A DNA stretch of 64,000 nucleotides from Faecalimonas sp. (GTDB taxonomy: Bacteria; Bacillota; Clostridia; Lachnospirales; Lachnospiraceae): NCBI GenBank assembly GCA_029264305.1, contig JARICA010000019.1, positions 20,894 to 84,893 on the forward strand, in the 5' to 3' direction. Below are positions 58,361 to 64,000 of the stretch, in pieces. The translations under genes and the position numbers were made by a program. The notes under the pieces were generated by a model. That model did not search any database, was not told the DNA's origin, and worked only from the letters and a program-made list of their open reading frames with translations. The first letter of the stretch is position 1. Each line of letters opens with the position of its first letter.

Positions 58361-58441
58361 GGTTAGTGAATAAGAGTTGCTTCTTATAGAAAAGTAGGAT
58401 AGAATAGGAAAGAAAAGAAAAGAAAACAGGAGGCCAGTCTA

Positions 58442-59278
58442 ATGAACAAATTAGAATTGATGAAAGTTGCTAATGAAGTTCGTAAAGGTGCGGTAACAGC
58501 AGTATTTAATGCTAAGTCTGGACATCCAGGTGGATCGTTATCTGCAGCGGACATTTACGCATATTTATTCTTTGAAGAGATGAATATTGACCCTGCTGAC
58601 CCAAAAAAAGATGATAGAGATCGTTTTGTATTATCAAAAGGACATACAGCACCAGGATATTATGCGGCGTTAGCAAATAAAGGATTTTTTCCGGTAGAAG
58701 ATTTAAAAACATTGAGAAAAGTAGGTTCGTATTTACAGGGACACCCTGATATGAAGCATATTCCAGGAGTGGATATGTCCAGTGGTTCTCTTGGACAGGG
58801 AATTTCAGCAGCAGTAGGTATGGCTATTTCAGGGAAATTGAGAAAAAAGGACTATCGAGTATATACATTATTAGGTGATGGGGAAATTCAAGAAGGACAA
58901 GTTTGGGAGGCGGCAATGCTTGCTGCACATCATGAATTGGATAATTTAGTTGTTATTGTGGATAATAATAATCTTCAAATTGATGGTTCTATTCAAGAAG
59001 TTAATTCTCCATATCCAATTGATAAGAAATTTGAAGCATTTAATTTCCATGTAATTAATGTAGATGGACATGATTTTGATGCTCTTGATGCTGCGTTTAA
59101 AGAGGCAAGGGAGACAAAAGGTCAGCCAACAGCTATTGTTGCTAAAACAATCAAAGGAAAAGATGTTTCCTTTATGGAAAATCAAGCTTCATGGCACGGA
59201 GCTGCTCCGAATGAAGAACAGTATGCAATTGCTATGGCAGATTTAGAGAAAGTAGGTGAAGCATTATGTCAGATGTAA
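58442..59278 (+). CDS. transketolase N-terminal subunit
   Basis: SGHPGGSLSAADIYAYLFF, GDGEIQEGQVWEAAMLAAHHELDNLVVIVDNNNLQIDG. Confidence 0.94.
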   Translation: MNKLELMKVANEVRKGAVTAVFNAKSGHPGGSLSAADIYAYLFFEEMNIDPADPKKDDRDRFVLSKGHTAPGYYAALANKGFFPVEDLKTLRKVGSYLQGHPDMKHIPGVDMSSGSLGQGISAAVGMAISGKLRKKDYRVYTLLGDGEIQEGQVWEAAMLAAHHELDNLVVIVDNNNLQIDGSIQEVNSPYPIDKKFEAFNFHVINVDGHDFDALDAAFKEARETKGQPTAIVAKTIKGKDVSFMENQASWHGAAPNEEQYAIAMADLEKVGEALCQM

Positions 59279-60204
59279 AGAAAATTGCAACGAGAGAAAG
59301 TTATGGTAATGCTTTAGTAGAATTAGGGAAACAACATGAAGATCTTGTGGTTCTTGATGCAGATTTAGCAGCAGCCACAAAAACAGTGATGTTTAAAAAT
59401 GTTTTTCCTGAACGCCATATTGATTGTGGTATTGCAGAATGTAATATGATAGGTGTCGCAGCTGGGCTTGCCACAACGGGAATGGTTCCCTTTGCAAGTT
59501 CATTTGCTATGTTTGCGGCAGGACGTGCTTTTGAGCAAATCCGCAATTCTGTAGGGTATCCAAAATTAAACGTGAAAATTGGAGCAACTCATGCAGGAAT
59601 TTCTGTAGGTGAAGATGGAGCAACACATCAATGTAATGAAGATATTGCATTAATGAGAACAATTCCAGGAATGGTTGTAATTAATCCTTCGGATGATGTG
59701 GAAGCAAGAGCAGCAGTAAAAGCAGCATATGAATATGAAGGACCAGTGTATCTTCGCTTTGGTAGATTGGCAGTTCCTGTTATTAATAATGAAGAAGAAT
59801 ATACATTTGAATTAGGTAAAGGAATTACTTTAAAAGATGGTAAGGATGTGACAATTATTGCCACTGGACTTCCAGTTTCTGAATCTCTGGAAGCAGCAGA
59901 GAAGTTAGAAAAAGATGGAATTTCTGTAAGAGTAATTAATATTCACACAATCAAGCCTTTGGATGAAGAAATTATTGTTAAAGCAGCGAATGAAACAGGA
60001 AAAATTGTTACAGTAGAAGAACATTCTATTATCGGTGGTCTTGGAAGTGCAGTTTGCGATGTTGTTGCAGAAAAAGCACCAGCCAAAGTAATGAAAATTG
60101 GAATCAATGATGTGTATGGAGAGTCAGGTCCTGCAGTGGAATTGATTAAGAAATATGGTTTAGATGCAGAAAGTATTTATAAAAAAGTAAAAGCATTTGT
60201 ATAA
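59266..60204 (+). CDS. transketolase C-terminal subunit
   Basis: MSDVKKIATRESYGNALVELGKQHEDLVVLDADLAAATKT; pyrimidine-binding and C-terminal domains. Confidence 0.94.
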   Translation: MSDVKKIATRESYGNALVELGKQHEDLVVLDADLAAATKTVMFKNVFPERHIDCGIAECNMIGVAAGLATTGMVPFASSFAMFAAGRAFEQIRNSVGYPKLNVKIGATHAGISVGEDGATHQCNEDIALMRTIPGMVVINPSDDVEARAAVKAAYEYEGPVYLRFGRLAVPVINNEEEYTFELGKGITLKDGKDVTIIATGLPVSESLEAAEKLEKDGISVRVINIHTIKPLDEEIIVKAANETGKIVTVEEHSIIGGLGSAVCDVVAEKAPAKVMKIGINDVYGESGPAVELIKKYGLDAESIYKKVKAFV

Positions 60205-60207
60205 GGA

Positions 60208-60247
60208 AGTACACCTTAGGCTTTTAAGCTTGAGGTGTATTTTTTTA
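60208..60247 (+). terminator. rho-independent terminator after transketolase
   Basis: acaccttaggcttttaagcttgaggtgtattttttt. Confidence 0.75.
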
Positions 60248-60771
60248 ACGGAGGTAGAATGAAACTGAAAAAAATCGTTCGAAAGATATATGAGTTGAGA
60301 GAAGAATGGAAATATGATTTTTATGAATGTGTGCAGGATATTGCAGAACATCCAGTAGTGTTGCGCATGAAGTTGTATCCACATCACGGAACAACAAATT
60401 GCTATAAACATTGTATGAATGTGGCATACTATAATTATCAATGGTGTAGATTTTTTCATTTAGATGCGAGGTCGGCAGCTAGAGGTGCTATGTTACATGA
60501 TTTGTTTTTGTATGATTGGCATACGCATGCGGCAAAGACAGGAGATAAATTTCATGGATTAACACATCCGAAGACTGCTTTAAAAAATGCGGAAAAATTT
60601 TTTGTATTAAATAAAATAGAAAAGGATATTATATACTCTCATATGTGGCCGGTAACTTTGTTTAGGTTTCCGAAAACAAAAGAAGGATTTATTACGACAT
60701 TAACAGACAAATATTGCGGTGCTTGTGAAAGTAGTAAAAGAAGAAAAAGGGAGAAAAGACGAGAAAAATAA
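60235..60771 (+). CDS. HD-domain phosphohydrolase
   Basis: RGAMLHDLFLYDWH and other HD-type His residues (HHGTTNCYKHCMNV). Confidence 0.8.
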   Translation: MYFFNGGRMKLKKIVRKIYELREEWKYDFYECVQDIAEHPVVLRMKLYPHHGTTNCYKHCMNVAYYNYQWCRFFHLDARSAARGAMLHDLFLYDWHTHAAKTGDKFHGLTHPKTALKNAEKFFVLNKIEKDIIYSHMWPVTLFRFPKTKEGFITTLTDKYCGACESSKRRKREKRREK

Positions 60772-60788
60772 AAATCTCGTCTTTTTTT
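60753..60788 (+). terminator. rho-independent terminator
   Basis: aaagacgagaaaaataaaaatctcgtctttttttg. Confidence 0.8.
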
Positions 60789-60894
60789 GTGGATAAAAGT
60801 CGAAATTTTTCAAAGACAAGATGACAATTTCCGATAAAATAAATATTTTCTATATGCTAGTATGAAGAAAAATATGCGAATGAGGTGAAAGGTT

Positions 60895-61884
60895 ATGGAA
60901 AGAAAAATTCCCAAAAATGTGAGGCAAATAGGAAATGTGAGTGATTCTTTAAAGATTTATGTAGAAGATTATGTCGATACATATTTAAACCAACTTTGTG
61001 AAAAAGAAGCAGAAAATCCAGTGGGAGCATTTTTGATAGGAGATATTGTTAAAGAGGAAGAACTAGAATATCAGTATATCTATGGAGCGATACAGATGGA
61101 AGAACTTAGACAAAATGAGAATGGTATTTTTGTCGATGAAGAAACGTGGGAAAATGCTTGCGAAGTATGCCGTACATTTTTTGAAAATGGAGAAATTATA
61201 GGCTGGTTTGCCGCCATACCAGGAATTCCTTTTGCTATGAATGGAAATTTGAGGAAAGTGCATCAAGACATATTTGCGAAAAATAAAGGGATTTTTATTT
61301 TAAAAGATCCTGTTTGCAAGGATGAAATGTATTTTGCTCCTAAATTTAACGATTTAATGCAGATGAATGGACATTATATTTATTATGAAAAAAATCCATC
61401 TATGCAAAATTACATGATTTCTTCTCGCAAAAAGATTGGCGTTACACCCAGTGAAATTGTTGTGGATAGGGCTGCAAAAAGTTTTCGCGATTTAGTGCAG
61501 AGCAAAATGCTACAACAAGAGAAAAAAGAAGTAAATAAATGGGCATATGGAACGGTAACTTTTCTTATATTAGTTGTTTTGATCATAGGGGTGACAATGA
61601 TTAATAATTATGACAGGATGAAATCGGTTCAAAAAGCAATAGAAACGATTTCTAATTCTGTTGAAGAAAAGAAAACGACAAATAAAAAAGAAAAGCAAGA
61701 AAAAAAGATTGAGAAAAAAGAAAAAGAGGAAAAAAATATTTATATTGTAGAAAAAGGAGATACGTTGGAAAAAATTAGCAAAAAAGCGTATGGTGATATC
61801 CAACATATTGAAGAAATAAGCGAAACAAATGGTTTGGAAAATGGAAATTTGATATACATTGGGCAAAAATTATTGCTACCTTAA
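60895..61884 (+). CDS. single-pass protein: cytosolic MPN/JAMM-like domain (degenerate), TM helix, C-terminal LysM
   Basis: LysM: YIVEKGDTLEKISKKAYGDIQHIEEISETNGLENGNLIYIGQKLLLP; TM VTFLILVVLIIGVTMI; N-terminal GAFLIGD...IIGWFAAIPG...HQDIFAKNKGIFILKDP. Confidence 0.7.
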   Translation: MERKIPKNVRQIGNVSDSLKIYVEDYVDTYLNQLCEKEAENPVGAFLIGDIVKEEELEYQYIYGAIQMEELRQNENGIFVDEETWENACEVCRTFFENGEIIGWFAAIPGIPFAMNGNLRKVHQDIFAKNKGIFILKDPVCKDEMYFAPKFNDLMQMNGHYIYYEKNPSMQNYMISSRKKIGVTPSEIVVDRAAKSFRDLVQSKMLQQEKKEVNKWAYGTVTFLILVVLIIGVTMINNYDRMKSVQKAIETISNSVEEKKTTNKKEKQEKKIEKKEKEEKNIYIVEKGDTLEKISKKAYGDIQHIEEISETNGLENGNLIYIGQKLLLP

Positions 61885-61936
61885 AGAAAAATTATGTTAT
61901 AATTATAAGATACGAATGCGAAAAGGAGATGAATAA

Positions 61937-63052
61937 GTGGAAGGGGTAAAAAGTAAAAAAAAATTTGTAAAATGGTTTGGGATTATAATGTGTATAGTCC
62001 TTTTTGCTGGAATAGTGGGATATATTTTTTTGACTCATAGAAAGTATGATAAGGTTCATATTTTGCATACAACAATGCTTGAACATGAAAAAGGAGAAAA
62101 TTATGTAGAGTTTTCGGGAGATATTTTAAAATATGGAAAAGAAAGGGTTTCTCTTTTGAATAAGAAAGGAAAAGCAAGGTGGAAATTTTCGTATCAAATG
62201 CAAAATCCGGTTGTTAGTGTGAATGAAGAAACAGCGGTAATTATTGATAAAGGAGCGAATGATCTTGTGATTTTGCAAAAACAAGGGGTAATAGGAGAAA
62301 TTCATACAACTCTTCCGATGAGAAAAGCAGAAGTTTCTAATCAAGGGATCGTAAGTGTTATATTAAAAGGAGAGTCTTCTGAAAAAATTGTTTGTTATGA
62401 TGCAAAAGGGAATCTTCTCGTCGAAAAGAATGTATCTCCGACAACTACAGGATATCCACTAGATATTGCGATTTCGGATGATGGCTATACATTGCTCGTA
62501 TCGTATTTGTTTACGCGGCAAGGAAAAGTAGAAACTAAAATAGTACACTATAATTTTGCTGAAAAAAAAGATAAACATCTTGTGTTAGAAGAAAAATATG
62601 AAAATGTTGTGGCACCAAGTGTGTTCTTCGTAGATGATAAGACGGCAGCAGTTGTTATGGATAATCAATTACATATTTATGAAGAAAAGGAAAAACCACA
62701 AAAAAAGGCGACAGTAAAAATAAAAGATAGAATAGAACGGATCTTTTATGACCATGAGTATATTGGTTTGTTGTTAAAAGGAGAAAAAAATTATTTTGTA
62801 AAACTATTTGATAAAAATGGAAAAGAATTGCTTTCGGAGACAGTTGAACATGGATATAAAAATATAAAAGTGGAAAAAGGACAGATTCTTATGTTCGATG
62901 GGAAGAAATGTGAAATTATTACGAAAGCAGGGGTAAGATTGTTTGATGGAGAAGTGGAAAATGATATTTCAAATATAATTTCTACGTTTGGTGTAAATAA
63001 ATACTTGATGATAAATGCAAATGGTCTAGAAGAAATTAGGCTTGCAAAATAG
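61937..63052 (+). CDS. DUF5711-like membrane-anchored beta-propeller protein
   Basis: N-terminal TM followed by repetitive beta-rich WD-like sequence; upstream of cvpA-like. Confidence 0.6.
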   Translation: MEGVKSKKKFVKWFGIIMCIVLFAGIVGYIFLTHRKYDKVHILHTTMLEHEKGENYVEFSGDILKYGKERVSLLNKKGKARWKFSYQMQNPVVSVNEETAVIIDKGANDLVILQKQGVIGEIHTTLPMRKAEVSNQGIVSVILKGESSEKIVCYDAKGNLLVEKNVSPTTTGYPLDIAISDDGYTLLVSYLFTRQGKVETKIVHYNFAEKKDKHLVLEEKYENVVAPSVFFVDDKTAAVVMDNQLHIYEEKEKPQKKATVKIKDRIERIFYDHEYIGLLLKGEKNYFVKLFDKNGKELLSETVEHGYKNIKVEKGQILMFDGKKCEIITKAGVRLFDGEVENDISNIISTFGVNKYLMINANGLEEIRLAK

Positions 63053-63060
63053 GAGAAAGT

Positions 63061-63780
63061 ATGAATTGGTTATTAATTGGAGTGGGAATCCTCTTTTTTA
63101 TTTGCATGGTGATCGGATATATTAGAGGGTTTATTAAAATTATTGTGTCGTTTGGGACAACTGTTGCAAGTGTTGTGCTTGTCATTTTTCTGACGCCTTA
63201 CACGAGTAAAGCAATTGTGGCTTTAACTCCTATAGATGAAATGGTACAGAAAAAATGTATCTCGATGATGTCTGTTGAAGGAATAGATCAAAATATATCA
63301 GAAAAATTTTTGAATAAAATAGAGTTGCCTAGGCAAAAACAAATAGAAATTTTAGAAAAAGCGGATATACCAGAGTTTGTAAAACAAGGTTTGATAGAAA
63401 ATAATAATAATGAAGCATATAAACAACTTGGCGTTGAGAATTTTGTTGATTATATAGGAGCATATGTGTCTGGGGTTGTTGTAAAAATAATTTCGTTCTT
63501 ACTCACATTTCTTATTGTTATTATTTTTATACGAGCGATTATATTTGCGTTGGATGTTATTGCAGCATTACCTGTGTTGAATGGACTGAATCGCATTGCT
63601 GGTATGTTTGTAGGAGGACTGATAGCGATTATTTTTACATGGCTTGTTTTTCTTGCTCTTACATTACTATATGATAGTTATATAGGAGTGGAAGGATTTA
63701 GGTGTATAGAAAGTAGCAAACTCTTAACGTTCTTATATGAGAAAAATGTGATACTTGATTGGGTCACAAAATTAAGATAG
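63061..63780 (+). CDS. CvpA family membrane protein
   Basis: Four hydrophobic helices; LIGVGILFFICMVIGYIRGFIKIIVSFGTTVASVVLVIFLTPY; LNGLNRIAGMFVGGLIAIIFTWLVFLAL. Confidence 0.85.
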   Translation: MNWLLIGVGILFFICMVIGYIRGFIKIIVSFGTTVASVVLVIFLTPYTSKAIVALTPIDEMVQKKCISMMSVEGIDQNISEKFLNKIELPRQKQIEILEKADIPEFVKQGLIENNNNEAYKQLGVENFVDYIGAYVSGVVVKIISFLLTFLIVIIFIRAIIFALDVIAALPVLNGLNRIAGMFVGGLIAIIFTWLVFLALTLLYDSYIGVEGFRCIESSKLLTFLYEKNVILDWVTKLR

Positions 63781-63819
63781 AATTGCAAAATAAAATCTTA
63801 CAAAGAAGTATATATGAAA

Positions 63820-63870
63820 TAGATTAGTGTTTGGCTTTGTGAAAAGAGCCCAATACTAATCTATTTTCTA
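63820..63870 (+). terminator. terminator-like hairpin after cvpA-like gene
   Basis: agattagtgtttggctttgtgaaaagagcccaatactaatctattttc. Confidence 0.65.
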
Positions 63871-63907
63871 TATAAAAGAAAAAAAGTAAAAAAAATGAAA
63901 AAAGATG

Positions 63908-63936
63908 TTGACATATGTAGAATAGAATGATATTAT
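63908..63936 (+). promoter_or_regulatory. strong sigma-A promoter, probably of a downstream rRNA operon
   Basis: TTGACA - 17 bp - TATTAT, preceded by A-tracts. The A-rich upstream motif recurs at the window end. Confidence 0.6.
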
Positions 63937-64000
63937 AGACAAGCACTCGAGAGACGAGCCAACAAGTCAAAAACAAATTTCAAAAAAATGAAAAAAGTTG

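Overview
This window is mostly core chromosome of a low-GC, spore-forming Firmicute. Gene content suggests a Lachnospiraceae-like Clostridium relative; this is inferred, since no 16S is visible. From left to right it holds: metG (partial, minus strand) with a Met T-box; a small lipoprotein and a DUF885 protein; AIM24, rsmA, alpha/beta hydrolase and citrate synthase genes; two two-component systems; a methyltransferase and an 834-aa anchored protein; queT with a structured leader RNA; asnS; an SbcD/SbcC-like (YhaO/YhaN-like) pair; prs, a dnaI/dnaC-like gene, a dnaD-like gene and murC; glgCD, spoVG and an rluA-family gene; T-box-proS; an AraC regulator with an OYE/BaiCD-type reductase; an arsR, YraQ-type permease, COG0523 GTPase and mini-thioredoxin operon; cca, a CotS-like gene and pgm; hup, rqcP(yabO), yabP, yabQ, divIC, spoIIE-like, tilS, hpt and ftsH; a GH13 enzyme; four tRNAs (Tyr, Leu, Phe, Gly); a flavodiiron protein; map, dnaX, ybaB and recR; split transketolase; HD, LysM, DUF5711 and CvpA proteins; and a strong promoter at the right edge that probably leads into an rRNA operon. 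I saw no prophage, intact IS element, CRISPR array or defence island. The most interesting signals are: (1) a likely catalytically dead MPN/JAMM-like domain fused through one TM helix to LysM; (2) three consensus DnaA boxes in 33 bp upstream of the dnaD-like/dnaI-like operon; (3) a pseudoknot-capable leader upstream of queT (candidate preQ1-class riboswitch); (4) a 57-nt long-hairpin element between fprA and tRNA-Phe; (5) a C39-like domain that appears to lack its catalytic residues; (6) a membrane-inserted mini-SbcC/YhaN; and (7) four consecutive inverted repeats in one convergent intergenic region. No complete new multi-gene system could be demonstrated from sequence alone.
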